Shown: positions 32,457 to 45,680, counted from the first letter of the stretch. The stretch is 64,000 nucleotides of DNA from Plicaturopsis crispa FD-325 SS-3 (GCA_000827205.1 KN832555.1:918893-982892), one strand, 5' to 3'. Notes: generated by a model from the letters alone, not told the origin. Made by a program: numbers and translations.

Positions 32457-35400
32457 TCATGCGTCTATCGGAGAAAGTAAACATAAGCAAAATATCGCAC
32501 AAGACCAAAGAGGCAGGAGACGCACAGTACGACGTGCCGACGAGCATGGTTCCGAGGGCTTGTATCTGATCTTCATCGAATGCTAGCTGGTCTTTATGCC
32601 AAGTGTCCTACATAATGAAGACGACGTCAGCTCTTCCGTTTCTCAATGCCAGAATCATTACTGCTTAGCATAGCCAGCAGCGTTATATCTTAGACAGAAC
32701 GGATATGCACCTGATGTGTCTGTAGGGCAGCAAAGGAAATGATGAGCCCGATTCACCATGTCCACAGGCAAAGAATAGCCCACCTTCTTGAACTCAGAAG
32801 CACACTTTCGGATCGTCGTCGATATAGGTGGGGGGTCCGTGGCGTGCGGGGCTAGGACTGTGGAGAGATTGAAAGTCAAAATCATGGCTCATGAAGTTAG
32901 ATCTCATATCGCAGATCAGATACGCGTCTTTCGCCTCGAGCCAGAGATGGAAGAGACAGCGAGGAGGAGGAACGGACGCTGAAGTGCTCGGGACGTCATA
33001 GCAAGACAACATAGACATACCTTCTGTAAGACTAGGCATCCACGGCTCCACCGAATATGGGAAACTTTCGATAAGCGCGCAGATCCCAAGGATAGCACTA
33101 TGCAGGGCCCGCAGGGCCTCTGCGTAGCCGGCCTGCGTTCGCGGTGGAAGCTTCACCTTTCGCGCAAGCGCCACGAAGCGATTCTACATAGACGTTTGTT
33201 AGCATCGTGGTAGAAATTAGGCTGCAGGGGCTCAGTACCTTGAGTGGTACAATGCTCTGCCTCTGCGAGCACCGCACGACCCCCGAGAGTGCCTTCGATG
33301 CCATCTCCCGTACTTCAACGTTCTCGTCTGCAAGACACTCCAGGAGCACGTCCATCACTCGCGAGACACCATCTGGCGTGATGGTCAACAAATTCCGGTA
33401 AAAGAACACGACGAGCGCAGGCAATGCATGCAGACGGATGCGCCAAGACTGCGTGTTCTTGTGGTCAGTAATGCTGCATAAAATTGAGAGGCATATACAG
33501 GAATCGAAAGAGGGCTTACAGTAGACGACTTGATCGCGTTCGCAAAATTTCCAAGGATGACGTGGACGTGCTCGGGTGGGGGTGTGACAGCAGAAATCAC
33601 GTACAACACAGCGGAGCTGTATGCTTGCAGGTCAGAGCTGTCGTTTAGTTCAGACATCTCTAGGATCTCCGGCCTGCGGAAGAAGCGATCAATAACGCAG
33701 TTTACTTTGTATGAAGTGTAGCCACGCACATCAAAGGTACGACGTAAGGGAAAACCAGACATGCTTGCGCGCTATGCGAGGACACCCAGATCCATTGCAG
33801 AACTAACGGAAGAAGGATAGGAAATGAGCACAACAATGGCCTTCGGTATGAAAAGGGTGCACATACGGGTAAGCCCGACTTTGTCGTACTGCCATGAAAT
33901 TTAAGTGACCAACCAAGAATATTCTGGACGGACGTTGACTCACCTCGGACTGGCTGACGCGGGGAGGAGGAAGTCGTTCGTCCTTCCACTTGGGCAGCTT
34001 GCGTTGAATCTCATTTATCCGATCGATGTATGGTGCCTCCCTGAGATCTTGTAGGTCAACTCATGGCCAGAATCAGAGAAATCATACGGGGGGCGAACCG
34101 AATATGCAGGGGATCTTTCTCGTCTTGGCACGCCAACAGGAAGGCCTCTGCAGACGGATACCACGGCTGCCATTGGCCACTGATAATCATGGATAGATTT
34201 TGCGCAATGTGCGCCCGAATCTGTTCAGGCGCCGTTAGATGGCAATGCCACCGATTTCTAATACACTATGCGCACCTCGGCATAGGTAGTGTCGGCGTTG
34301 TCCAAGAACAGGTTGACGTATTTGCTGGCTTGAGGATTGATGCGGATGCCGACGCAATCGACGTATATCGCAAATATCGAGAGCGTCTTGCTCACTGAAA
34401 AACAGTCATCAGCCTTCTGGTGCAGCAGTTGTCTTGCATCACTTACTTGCAAATGCGGAGTCACCGTTGAACTCGAGGGGCAAAGCCAATATCCAGTCTA
34501 CGAGCGCTGGCGTGCGTCGGGGATCACGGTCGGAGAGCTGATACTGTATTGAATGATCAATACAGTGAACATGTATTGCATCCATACAAACCTACACTGA
34601 TTAGGGTCTCCCAGAACATGATGGTGTCGGGCTTGATCTGGGCTAGAATGCGGTCTAGCCGTGCGGTAGTCCATGACCATAATTTGTCCGACAACTGCTT
34701 GGGCCAATGCTTTGACCCTTTATGCAGGCGGTCAGCGCGAAGAAAAAGGCGTATATGCACCATTACACACCACGTAGAACGCCGCCTAGGAATTCTGCAC
34801 CGGCTCGTTGCTTGAATCTGTCCGCGTCGAACAATAATGGTTCAGCTACGGCAAGCAAGTCCTCGAGGATTTCATCCTCAAATGTCTTGGCTATAAGATC
34901 ATTCAGCTAGTGTAAACCGCTTTTGAGTCGTCAAGTACTCACCTAATGTTCGAATGAAAGTTACGTTCTCGTTCCGTAACTCCGTCACACCACCATTCCT
35001 ATTCGATTCCTGCCCCCACAGGAGTGCCAGCCTCGAGAAGTAGCCCTCATGCTTGATGCCCTGCAAGGTCGCTTGTAATGAGAGTTGCGATTCTGGTTCC
35101 CACTGTAGAGGAGAAGCGCCCTCTTGCACATGAACATAAGCTTTGACGGTTGGCGTCCACGCAAGGAAACCTGTCGGTATCTTGTCAACATAAAGTTGTC
35201 TAAACAATACTCATGTTAGGCCTATACACTAACTGCATGTGCATAGCACTTACTCTGTGGCGTCGCTAACAGGGCGCTCAAGGCTTTTCAAGAACTCGGC
35301 GGGATCGCCGACGGGGATTTGGCGTTGAAGGGGGTTTTTCCATTCATCCAACCAGAGCTCGTCGTGTGTCTTTGCGTACGTTCTAACTTTCACGAATGCT

Positions 35401-38400
35401 AGCAACTTGGTGACAGCCCTGCAGGATGAGTTTAGATGTTATCGAGACGTGAATGTTATCTCCCCAAGAGGACATACTTCTGTGCGTAGACCCTGATCGT
35501 CGGCTGCGGACTAGTAGTGTGCTCCGTCAAAAACTTGGAGACCTCAGGTGACGCCGGAACGTCTCGCCGGAGCAGACCGTTCAAGAACCTGGTAGCCATT
35601 TGGACATAACGCCACTGTTACGGAGCCAATCGTTAGCATTGCTGCGTAAATGTTACGGAAAGAAACGTTACATGTGTCTGGGGCCGCGTTGCAATCTCGA
35701 GGATCGATGAGACCTGAGAACATTGATCAGTCAGGGGACAAGTCAAGCTATGGTTGTTCCGTTACAGTCTCAGCGTAAACGCGATTGCGTCTGGCTACGC
35801 GCACAGGTGCTTTGCTCAGAGCCTCATTGAGGAGGTTCTGATCAACGGCAGTATCTGAGAACTCTGACAGCAGGACGAGTAAGGCCTCGTCTACGCCAGG
35901 AGTCTCCTCGATGTAAGCATCAGTGTGAACAGCCTCCTCGGTGAGATGAACAATACAATCTTGAGCCAAGCCGCCAACGAGCTTTTGGACAGAAGGCTAT
36001 GAATGTGAAATTCGTATAATCAGCTGAGATAGATAACAGATCGTAAAGAGGCCTCACCTTCTCCTCGTGTTGGCATTCAAGTAGAGAGGTAAGATAGCGC
36101 CCGTGGAAGTTTTGATCTACACACATCTTTTAGTGCTGCCATAACATCGAGCAAGAGCGACATTACCGGCCAGCGCGTACGCCGCTAAGTCCTCCCGTAA
36201 GCATGCATCATATGATAGATGTATCTCCACGTACCGGTCCCTTTGTTCCATAACACGTACAGAGCGCCCTTCAACCGGTCAGGGTCATTCCCCTTGGCTA
36301 GGGCATCGAACAATGTTGGCAATGTGAATCTCGTCGATCGTACGTAGTACTATGGGAGTCATTAGTCGACGAACGTACATACTAGGAGCAGTGAATGACG
36401 CACTCCGCAGATGTTATGTAGAACAGCTTGGGTATGCCTTTCAAAAGTCCTTCAGCAATATCCGGGTCCGGATAACTTTTGCAGCTCACCGTCGGACCCT
36501 GGTGTATGGCGAAAGGGAAAACTCGACGATATCCTCAAGAAGCTTATCATCAAGAGCCGATCGACGACGGTATAGGGAATGCATATAAACACGGCCAGTG
36601 TGATACACCTGCGCGCGCTTGATGAAAACATATCGCGAATTGGTTTTCTGTCTCGACCAGGAGCGATTGAGGCTTGAACAAAGGATATTAGTACGACTCC
36701 ATTATACTGATATAGCAGTTGCAAAGCACTCACTCTCTGGCTTGAGTGTAATTTTTCTGCAGGTTAGTGAACGCAGCTCTTGTGCAGGCATACTCGAGCA
36801 GGTAAGTGTCGATAGCTTTAGCAACCCCCAACACCGCGTCTATATGGTCCTCACCCCCAGCACTAGTCCGTAACGTCGTAGCTGCACGATGGACTACGTT
36901 ACCAAACCGTGTGCGATGAGCGACAATCCGTTGATAGCGAGGGTCTTTCGGGTCAGTGAGCGTAAACCCGGCTTTCACGTCCAGAGCCTTGATAAGGAGA
37001 CCATCGGACTCCGTGTCTGCGTTCATGCACGGGTTGGCGACCTCCTTGTCCTGCTCCTTGTAGATGGTAGGCAGTCCGCTCCATATAGACCTACAGGCCA
37101 AGAGATAACTGCAGCACTGAGGTGTCAGACATTGGGATGAGATACAAAGGGAAAGAGAGCTCACCGACAGAAATCGTTACGAGCCACATTGTCCCACTGG
37201 CCCGGCACATCAAGTAAAGCCTCGATCTTGTCTAATGTCGGAGAAGCGACCTGGTCAAGAATCTCTAGTACAAATGCGATCTCCTCGTCGCTGGGGACTG
37301 CATGATCTTGGTCAGTAGGAAATCCCAAACCGAGGAGCCAACGCTTACCGTGCCACTCGACTTTGACATCTTTTGCTTCGTACAAATGACCCCAGTATGT
37401 ATTGTGGTCTTTATCGAAAGCTAGTGATGTTGAATGTGAGTCGCCCACAGCGGCAACAGCCTCTTCTCACTTACCAGGGTCATCCCACTCTTCGGTATTC
37501 ATGAAGCGATTGTTGAGGGGATAGATGCCCGATAAGATGTGCAGAATGCGACTGAGTAGCCGTCCTGTACCACTGTAACCTCTTTCGCTCTTCGTTTTGT
37601 CGATCAACAAAGTAACAAGACCCATTACCTCCGACTTGTGTTTCAATAACTATACAGGTCGCTCAGTAAGAAGACGACGAATCACGAGAAAAGGCTGCAC
37701 CATACCGAAGGGGAGGCGCCATCGCAGCCTAGACAACCGCGAAGAATCACCATATCTGAACGCACAGTCAGTGGTTGATGAGCGAAATCATCCCATAGGC
37801 ATACTCACTCCAGTGAAGGGTAGTGTCGGATGGAACGGCATCATGTGTGGACGTTGTCCTGATGCTCGAAGCACCGTGCTTCAGCTCTTCCTTGATCTGG
37901 CCCAAACAAAACGGCAGGAACCGCTCAATGGTCTGCTGTGGCCTCACGCGCGCTAAGCACGCCACGAGCTGCCCGAAAGCCTTCACCGCATTGGACTTTG
38001 CGTTCGTCGTCGCGTAGTCGTAGACGAGCTTGAGCACGAGGTCGAATAGCGCGTCAGAGAGATGGAGGCAGACAACGTCGAGCATGTGCTTAATCGATTT
38101 GAGCACGCTCTCTTCTTGCTTGCCACCCGTCTTGTTGTTCTTGCCGCCCTCCTCGGGAAGATTCTCGTAAAGCGCCAGAACACGGCGGAAAAGAGAGGTC
38201 ACCCAGTCTCCATGAAAAGTCAGCTACTAGTGCATCGGCGAATAAACACACTTACCCGCGAAGCTAGCGGTGCTATCCCTCACGAGGGTGCGTTCCTCGT
38301 CCCTGCTAAGTACGGGAAAGTTGCCCTCAGTGCCATCAGGCAAGCGGGTATCGTCCCCGTCGACCTCCATCATCTCCACAGCAGTCTCGTCCGAAAATGC

Positions 38401-40586
38401 CAGGCCGCTCTGGTGAATAGACAAGTCTCCGACCTTGATATGCTGCACGCTAGCGACGATGAACATCGTCGCGCATATGGTCTTCACCGGGTCGTTCAAG
38501 TCGATGCCGGGAATGCACAGCTCCAAGAGGGGGACGACGTGCTTCTGCCCGCCGACCCAGATCTTTTCGCTGACGAGCGGCAGGCTGATCCCGCTGAGCA
38601 TGCTGAGGACGGCGGTAGTGCGATGCGTCTCGTTTACGACCTCTAGGCCGCCATAGGCGCGCTCGAGGAGCTCGGGCATGATAAGCTTCGGCTCGAGGAC
38701 CGCCATGGCCCGCAGCGCCGCTTGTGCGTACCCCATGGAGAGAGGGTCCTTCGAGAACATGGCGAGAAGCGCCGGTGTTCGTAGGCAGGTAACAAGCGCC
38801 CGGCGGATCGTCGGCGTCAGTCGTTGCGTCTGAAATGTTTTAGCACAGATAGCTGCACCAGAATGACGAGCTTACGACGGGGGTCTTGCACGATGACTGC
38901 TCTTCCTCGTGCCATCGCTTAGTGAACTCGGTCACCAACCGGTGCAGAAAGCTTGTGAGCTGTGATAAATGCATCAGCGTCGGACTGATAAGATTTCTTC
39001 ACAAACGTACATTGAGGGTCCAGGGCCCGGAGTTCGATGGATGGAAGAAGTTCTCTGTGCTGGTGATGAGTCGATCCAGCGAGTCCAGCGATTTAGAGCC
39101 TGCGAGATATCCCGAAGCCTGTGCTAGTTTGCCGTCCGTCGACTTCGAGGACGATGGGAAGTCCTTGCGGACAGGCCCGTCGACAGACATCGAGTAGACG
39201 ATCATCTTTGCGATTGCGTCTTGATGACAATTAGTATGAATGGCCAAGTGGAGGGCAGCAGGAACATACTGTGTCGACTGATGGTCTTCTTGATTCGGCG
39301 AGACTCACTATCCGACATGGCGTCAGCATGGCCTGCAGTCGTGCTCGAGCCCTATGCAAAAAATTAGCAAGGAAACAAAATGAGTACAAAATCTCGTACT
39401 CTTGTCGCTCCCACAGGAACATCTGTAAGGTGTTAGAACGCCTGAAGTGCAGCGAGAGTGAAATTGCCTACTCATAGATGCCAGGCCTTTGCCGACTAAC
39501 ATCGTCCATTCGTCCTCGGACCATATTCCGACGTCCTTCCACGCTGTCCCGCCATCCTCGCCCGCATCACCTGCCTTGCCGGCAACGTGCTCCACCGACA
39601 GGTCACCTACAAGCTCCAACAGCCTGTCATCTATGACCGACGAGTTGAATGCCTCCCATAGCTTGAACAGGGCGGGCATGTAGAGATGCGTGTGAGTGGG
39701 CGGGAGGAACGACACGATCACCGGGACCATAGTGAGAATGGACTGCGATGTACTTTAGTATTTACTGCCGCAAGATCAAAACGCGGAACGCACCTCTTTC
39801 GTGAGAAGGGGCATGAACACGTCCAACATTGCCGGGATCTCGTCGGCAGGATAATACCTCCTGCACTGCTCCGCGACATACAGCAGGATATTCACCACAT
39901 TTCTGCTAGCGCAACCCGTAAGCCAGCCGTCATCACACGCATACACGAAATTCTTACGACGAGCTGCTGATGCGCTTCTTCTGCCAGAGCTCGCGCTGGA
40001 GGACGCGCCAGAGGGGCCGCCACGGCAGCTGCAGGTCCGCGACGTCGAGCTTGCGCTTGGCGCCGGCCTTGGACGAGAGCAGGCTCGTGAGGATGTCCGC
40101 CCAGTTGCGGATCACGCGCGGCTCGAGTCCGGGGACGAGGCACAGCTCGTAGTACAGCCGCACCAGCGCCGCGCGCGTCGTCTTCGGCATCGGGTAGCGC
40201 ATCAGCAGCCAGCTTCACGAGGCCGATGAGTGAAGGTAGGCAAAGGCACGGGATGGGGACGGGGGTGCTTACCACTGGAGCATGCCGTCCCAGGTCGTGA
40301 GCTGCAGCCAGCTGCGTGCCTTTGCGCACACGGCGATCTTGCCGACTATCTCCTCGAGCTTGGCGTGCATCTCCTCGATGGACTCGCATTCGTACGGGAT
40401 GGAGTCGAGGTAGGTCTGCAGCGTCGCGCGCTGCTTCTCGGCGTCCGAGAGCTCGGCGAGAGGCGACGGGGTCCCTCCGTCTTCAGACGAGTCCCCGATG
40501 GACATGTCGTCGTCGGCCATGTTTAGACCGTGTGTATCGGTGTTGCTGCCAACTGCTGAAGCATACATGTTGAGTATAGCGTCCAT
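32457..40586 (-). CDS. BLM10: proteasome activator BLM10/PA200, copy 1
   Basis: A giant HEAT/ARM-repeat solenoid that caps the 20S proteasome and opens its gate. The gene fills 8.1 kb with many short introns and would encode roughly 1,900 residues. Landmarks from N to C: YLDSIPYECESIEEM, LTTWDGMLQCWLLMRYPMPK, SFLPPTHTHLYMPALFKLWE, LITSTENFFHPSNSGPW, RAYGGLEVVNETHRTTAV, NLPEEGGKNN, YVDKIPTGFLAWTPTVKAY, GSKHWPKQLSDKLWSW, ENVEVREMASKALSG and ISTTIRKCASEFKK. The 3' end needs a 9-nt microexon (32711-32719, Thr-His-Gln) and an 8-nt last exon (32457-32464). Spliced, the protein ends SYYA, the HbYX motif that docks into the 20S alpha pockets. The start at 40586 is the first Met; a Met at 40520 (MADDDMSIG) is an alternative. 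The parts I read are open, so it looks functional. A diverged paralogue lies 17 kb to the right. Confidence 0.93.
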
Positions 40587-40878
40587 GAGTGCGATGAATT
40601 CTGTGTGATCCTGGGGGCTACGTACGTTTGGCCTTATATCTGGATTGCGATAGCTGACGAGTCCTTTAGCTTACGCGTCGTTTCGTTGTATGATACTATC
40701 AAGTTTGACGGAAAGCAGTATATAGCGGATGGAAAGCGGCGTGACTACGATTTCGACGACGCGTACGCTTTCTCGGTGTTTTTAGCGCACGCGTCTACAT
40801 CCGCGACTCAAATCCGACGTGCTGCGGTATTCAGTCATCCCGTCCACAGTGATAATGAAGCAGGCATTCATTATAGCG

Positions 40879-41965
40879 CTATACAAGGTGTCCACCAGAT
40901 CCCTCTAGTCTACCTACTACCGATTTCTTCAGCTGAAACAGGGCGGGAAACCATCAGCCACAGCTCGTGCTTCTCGGACTCAAATAAGCAGGAACTCACA
41001 GGGGGACTAGGCCCTTCGCCCTCAAAATACGACAGCATGAATTCCTCGGCAACCCACGTATTCTCCACAGTGCCCATGTCCCTGATCACGAGTGCCCGTG
41101 GGCGCGCGGGGTTCGGCGCAGTGAGCAGCACCTCCAGGGGCGCGTGCTTCGCCAGGGGGGCCGTTGGGAACATCGACTTGAACTGGCGCAGGGGGGATTG
41201 CACCGCGAGGGTCTCCTCGTCTGTTATGGTGTGGTTCTGGGTGGCGAGCCGGACGCGCGCGTGGAGGGAGCGGATGAAGGCGTCGCGGAGGTGGGTGTAC
41301 GATGTCGAGCGTGTAGGCACTGTGTCATAGCGTCAGAATGAGTGGGAAGCAGGGCTAGAGGGTGGAGACGCGCCGATTCGGATGACACATGCAGTGTTCC
41401 GGACTATGTACTCGATTTTCTCGTCTGGTGTTGCCGTTATTGGGATCTACGAGGAATTGAGGTGAGCACACTCTGGTAGACAGGTCTAAGGGACGCGCAC
41501 GTCGAGATTTGGGTTCGAGAGGTCCGCATAGAATCCAATGGAGTACACCTTAATCCCAAGGATGGACACCTTCCGCACACCAAGGCCCACCAAAGTAAAT
41601 TCCGGCAGTGGGAATTTCGACGCTATCCGCAAGGTTTTCGGAAAAGCTATCGACGTTTCGGGGTCGACAGATACTAGACATCATCCAATGCTGTTGATTA
41701 GATGTGAGGCCTTGACTGCAGTCGCAACAAGTATACACGCACCGTCCTCGCCGTCGATAGTAGCTTGGGGTGCATCCATGTAGATTTTGGAGTTCACGGC
41801 AATGCTCAGAGACGCCGACAGCAGGAAAGCGGCGCCCCATATCAGTGGTTTTACTGTTCGAGGAGGTGTCGGGGTCGACGCGTGAAGCATTCGGCGCGCG
41901 GAGAAGTTGACGGAACGACCGATAGCCAGCCTGCGTGCCGCGCATGGGCGCAAGACGGAAAACAT
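40879..41965 (-). CDS. AIM18: AIM18-like chalcone-isomerase-fold mitochondrial protein
   Basis: Resembles yeast Aim18/Aim46, mitochondrial proteins with a chalcone isomerase fold but no flavonoid role. The N terminus (MFSVLRPCAARRLAIGRSVNFS) is a clear presequence, followed by a membrane segment (LIWGAAFLLSASLSIAV). The fold is marked by FTLVGLGVRKVSILGIKVYS, IGFYADLSN, then TRSTSYTHLRDAFIRSLHAR and FMLSYFEGEGPSPP. The last exon, after a GTGAGT donor, encodes LKKSVVGRLEGSGG and a stop at 40879. About five exons. One intron (41320-41373) appears to use a GC donor (GCGCGT) rather than GT, since only that keeps IRIVPTRS in frame. Molecular activity is unknown. Confidence 0.82.
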
Positions 41966-42397
41966 GGCGACTGGGGAAAAGACCGCAGTAGCGCGAGAAT
42001 TTGAAGGGAAACAGCTGTGGTCACAGTGGCAAGCAAAGTATTGTCCGGTATCGAGGACAAGTCGAGGACGGAAGAGATTTGCCTTGGTCTCGTCGCGGTC
42101 GCGTCCAAGTCTCGTCCCGAGAACTTCGTAGCCGTTGTTTGGGTTGCCCGTGCTCAGCCACCGGCACCAAACAACGTCTCCGAAAGATCATGGAGGCGAG
42201 TCAGAAGTTCCTCACGACGACCTCGAACCTTGCACACTGGCTCAGGACACTCGGACGACGCAACTGGGAGATACGCATGGCTAGCTGCTGCATACATTAT
42301 GATAATCTAGAGAAAAGGCGGTACAACTACAACTGGTGCACAGTACGACAAACATAATCATAACGGACTCCGAAGCGGGATCGAGAACGGCGCACGC
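41966..42397. other. intergenic, AIM18 promoter side
   Basis: This separates the start of the AIM18-like gene from the 3' end of histone H3. No gene seen. Confidence 0.45.
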
Positions 42398-42990
42398 TCA
42401 GCTCCTCTCGCCGCGCAGGCGGCGGGCGAGCGCGAGATCCTTCGGCTGGATGGTAACGCGCTTCGCGTGGATGGCGGCAAGGTTCGTGTCCTCGAACAGC
42501 GACACGAGGTACGCCTCCGCGGCCTCCTGCAGCGCCATGACGGCGGACGACTGGAACCGCAGGTCGGTCTGCACACGGGTCAGCGTCGGTACCGAAGAGG
42601 AAGGCCTGGAGCGTGAGTCACCTTGAAGTCCTGTGCGATTTCACGGACGAGGCGCTGGAAGGGAAGCTTGCGGATGAGCAGCTCGGTCGACTTCTGGTAG
42701 CGACGGATTTCACGGAGGGCGACGGTTCCAGGGCGGAAGCGATGGGGCTTCTTCACACCACCGGTCGCGGTCTGCAACATGGGAGTCAGGAGTTGTGCTC
42801 GACGACGACGGGGGTCGTGGATGGCTACTCACGGCGGCGGTCTTGCGCGCAGACTTGGCAGCGAGCTGTTTACGCGGGGCCTTGCCTGAGGAAGACCACG
42901 ACGGTTAGACTGGGTGTCAGGAGATGGTGGCAAGTAGAGCAGGTACGCACCTCCAGTGGATTTGCGGGCTGTTTGCTTGGTGCGGGCCAT
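42398..42990 (-). CDS. H3: histone H3
   Basis: Core nucleosomal histone H3. The spliced product starts [14 protein letters not shown], with Lys4 and Lys9 in canonical contexts, continues [17 protein letters not shown] and [20 protein letters not shown], and ends RRLRGERS. Three introns interrupt it: after STGG, after KTAA, and after AQDFK (GTGACT donor). The length of about 136 residues is normal. Histone H3 is often paired divergently with H4 in fungi; no H4 is next to it here. A TATA box sits about 100 bp upstream. Confidence 0.97.
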
Positions 42991-43085
42991 CGCGAGTTAA
43001 GATGTGGGAAATGGGGGCAAATAAAGGGCAAGTGGGAGGCTGTTGGTGGTAAGGAAGAAAGCGCCGCTGCACGAACGGTGCGCTC

Positions 43086-43093
43086 TTTATATA
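43086..43093 (-). promoter_or_regulatory. TATA box upstream of histone H3
   Basis: TATATAAA on the minus strand lies about 96-103 bp upstream of the H3 start codon, fitting a strong S-phase promoter. Confidence 0.5.
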
Positions 43094-43319
43094 GGCGATT
43101 TGAGACTCAGCCACGGAGTCAACAAACGAGGCGCGTAACGCGCAAAGTACCAAACGCGGGGGCATGTGACTTTGTTTATCCCCCAGCTCGTCTACTTAGC
43201 GTACGCGTAGGCTCAGCGCTCAACGACAACAAGTGCTGAAAAAGTATTGTACATAGTATCCCAATAATTATAGCACTAAGTTATACAGCAATAAATTTTG
43301 GATGGAATCCCAAAGAATA

Positions 43320-44912
43320 TCATCCTCCTCTCCCTCGATTCCCCCCTCTCCTCCGCCTGTTTCTTCTGCGCCCTCGGGAGCCACTGGCATCAGCTACCGG
43401 CAGATAGCCGTACGCTTCCACGACCTGGTGCAGAGCAGCAGGTGGAGGACCGACAGCCGCTGGGACGACGGGCGCCGGGGGAGGCTGATAGTCGCCGTCG
43501 TCCTCGGAGTCTCCATCTGGCACAAGCCATTGCTCGTCCTCGTCGTCTACCCATACGACGCGATCCCGATGACGGGACTGCGGGCGCGTGGGCTTTGGTT
43601 TCGCTGCAACGCGTGCGGCGCTCTCCTTTTTCCACGTCCTGTTTTGCCAACATGAGCTGAGGGAGAGGGATAGCGGGGAAAGGCATACTCTTTCCGTTCA
43701 CTCCAGTCCTTCATCTTCTTCCCGCCATCGCGCCACTCGTTGTCGCCGTTGGCGACCATGGCGCGTATATGGCGCTCCACGGTATTGTCTACCGCAAAGT
43801 TCGGTATGAGGGGTGAGGAAGTGCTTAACTTGGCGCGGCATGTCGCGCAGGTTGGTGTGGATTTCTGTATAAAATGAGTGAGGGGCAAGGGGCGATGTCG
43901 TTCGACGAACATTCTGTGAGATCCAGGAGTATCCACAAGCGCCGCAGAAAGTGTGGCCACACGGGTTCCCTAGATGGGCGGCTACACTGAGTAGGATACC
44001 TATGAGTGTCATAAGAGGTCCCAAAATAATCTCGACTGACAAAATATCACAACATCTACATGAATGCACATTAGGAACACTCTAGAAGAAATTTTGTGCC
44101 GGGACACCCACATTGGACAAGTCATCTCATCTTCGAAGCCTTCTAACATCGTCCGCACGATGTCGCTATCGTTGGCCTTCATCTTCCCTTTCTTCACAGA
44201 CGTGGGCGATGGCGCAGCGGGGGATGTAGCGGAACGCTTGCGCGGCGAGCGTCGCGAGGTATCGGATTCATTTTCGATGTCCTTTAATTTCGAGGATATG
44301 GATTTGGGAGGTGGGGTCCTTGGGCGCACGGCTGTACGCCAATTCGTGTTGGACATCGCATTATTTCTACGGGGTTTATTACTCACCTAGTGGTGGCGGA
44401 GAGGGTAGCGTCTGAGCAGCAATGTGAGCTGTTTGTTGAGCATTGTGTGCAGCAGCAAAGTAGCGAGATGGTATGAAGCCAGAGGTTCCTACAGGCCCAG
44501 TACATTTCCGCAACACACAACATCTGGGGAAATTGACGCACCCATGCCTCCACTTGTAAATATTTCTGCAATTCCATTGCTCCCAGATGCACCTTTAAAT
44601 CCACTATAAAGCCCCAAACCAGACATCGACTACGAACCACTCACCATTCATATCTCCCCTGACCGCCCGATCCTCCAAGGCATCTACCTCGGCGAGGAAA
44701 TCAGCATCGAGCGTATCGTCCCCATAGTCCGACGACGCAGAGCTGTGTGTCTGGACACCAACCGCCTCGGACTCAGCTGGTAGGGCTGTTGGTGGTGGCA
44801 ATGATGATGTCGGCACCTCCGCCGCCGCCGCGAGATCTGGTACGGCGTCGAAATCGAACCCGGAAAAGTCGTCCGGGAGCGCGTCAAACTCGTCGTCGCT
44901 GGCCGTCGCCAT
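43320..44912 (-). CDS. RING-finger protein, probable E3 ubiquitin ligase
   Basis: A nuclear-type RING protein. The acidic N terminus (MATASDDEFDALPDDFSGFDF) is followed by several short exons, a basic Ser/Pro/Lys-rich region (RSPRKRSATSPAAPSP), and a C3HC4 RING. The RING is spread over three exons: EMTCPICCDIF, VAAHLGNPCGHTFCGACGYSW and TPTCATCRAKL. After it come VDNTVERHIRAMVANGDNEW, a Lys-rich stretch, and a C-terminal Arg/Gly tail ending in RGRGG. The intron just upstream of TWKKES is best read as about 50 nt, using the acceptor at ACAG. The RING ligands are all present, so E2 binding and ligase activity are expected; substrates are unknown. Its start codon lies 183 bp from the divergent V-ATPase gene. 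Confidence 0.82.
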
Positions 44913-45095
44913 CTCGTATATCTCCTGCGTATATAGATACCGATGCGACTCGAAGTCCGCAGTCTGTGTGCAAAGCAGTTGGTGGTTCAGAACGAAGGCT
45001 CGATTGAGCAGCGCGTACTACAGACTCCGCCACGTGAGCGTTCCCCGACCACGATTTCCTTTCCTGGCGACTGCTCCTCCTCGACACCGACAACG

Positions 45096-45680
45096 ATGGC
45101 GCAGAGCTTCAAAGACCGCAATTTAATCGCAGTCATTGGCGATGAGGTGCGTATTTGCGTATCTGCGGCCCTAGCAGACGGAAACTAATGCACGTACGAC
45201 GCTGTAGGACTCGATCACTGGTCTATTGCTCGCGGGCGTTGGGCACATAAATGAGCACCAGAAGAAGAATTTCCTCGTTGTCGATAGTAGTGCGTAGTCA
45301 GACCTATCTAATATGTGTACGAATCCGCTGACGTGACGCTGCAGGGACACAGGTGTCCACCATCGAGGCGTCATTCCAGGAGTTCACGGAACGGAAAGAC
45401 ATCGCCATCCTCCTCATTAACCAGCATGTATGTACATATGCGCCGGCTTACCGCACATGTTCTAACTATGCAGTAGATCGCAGAGAAGATACGGCCGACA
45501 GTGGACAAATACTCGCAAGCCTTCCCCGCTCTACTGGAAATCCCCTCGAAAGACCATCCATACGGTGCGCCCAGCCTTATTAATATATCCTCATGCACCT
45601 TAATATTTACATCGCCGCGCTCAGACCCATCCAAGGATTCGGTGCTCAAGCGTGTGCAGAAGCTTTTCGGAGACTCGTAG
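45096..45680 (+). CDS. VMA7: V-ATPase subunit F (Vma7)
   Basis: Subunit F of the V1 rotor stalk of the vacuolar proton pump. The spliced product of about 118 residues begins [20 protein letters not shown], continues [12 protein letters not shown], has [16 protein letters not shown] and ends RVQKLFGDS at the tag codon 45678-45680. Five exons with short introns (first donor GTGCGT after GDE). Length and motifs match the family over the whole protein. It is divergent from the RING gene and convergent with Tim21. Confidence 0.96.

Noticed and set aside
40605-41330. 241-codon plus-strand frame
   Set aside because: It is antisense to the AIM18-like gene and has no family features.
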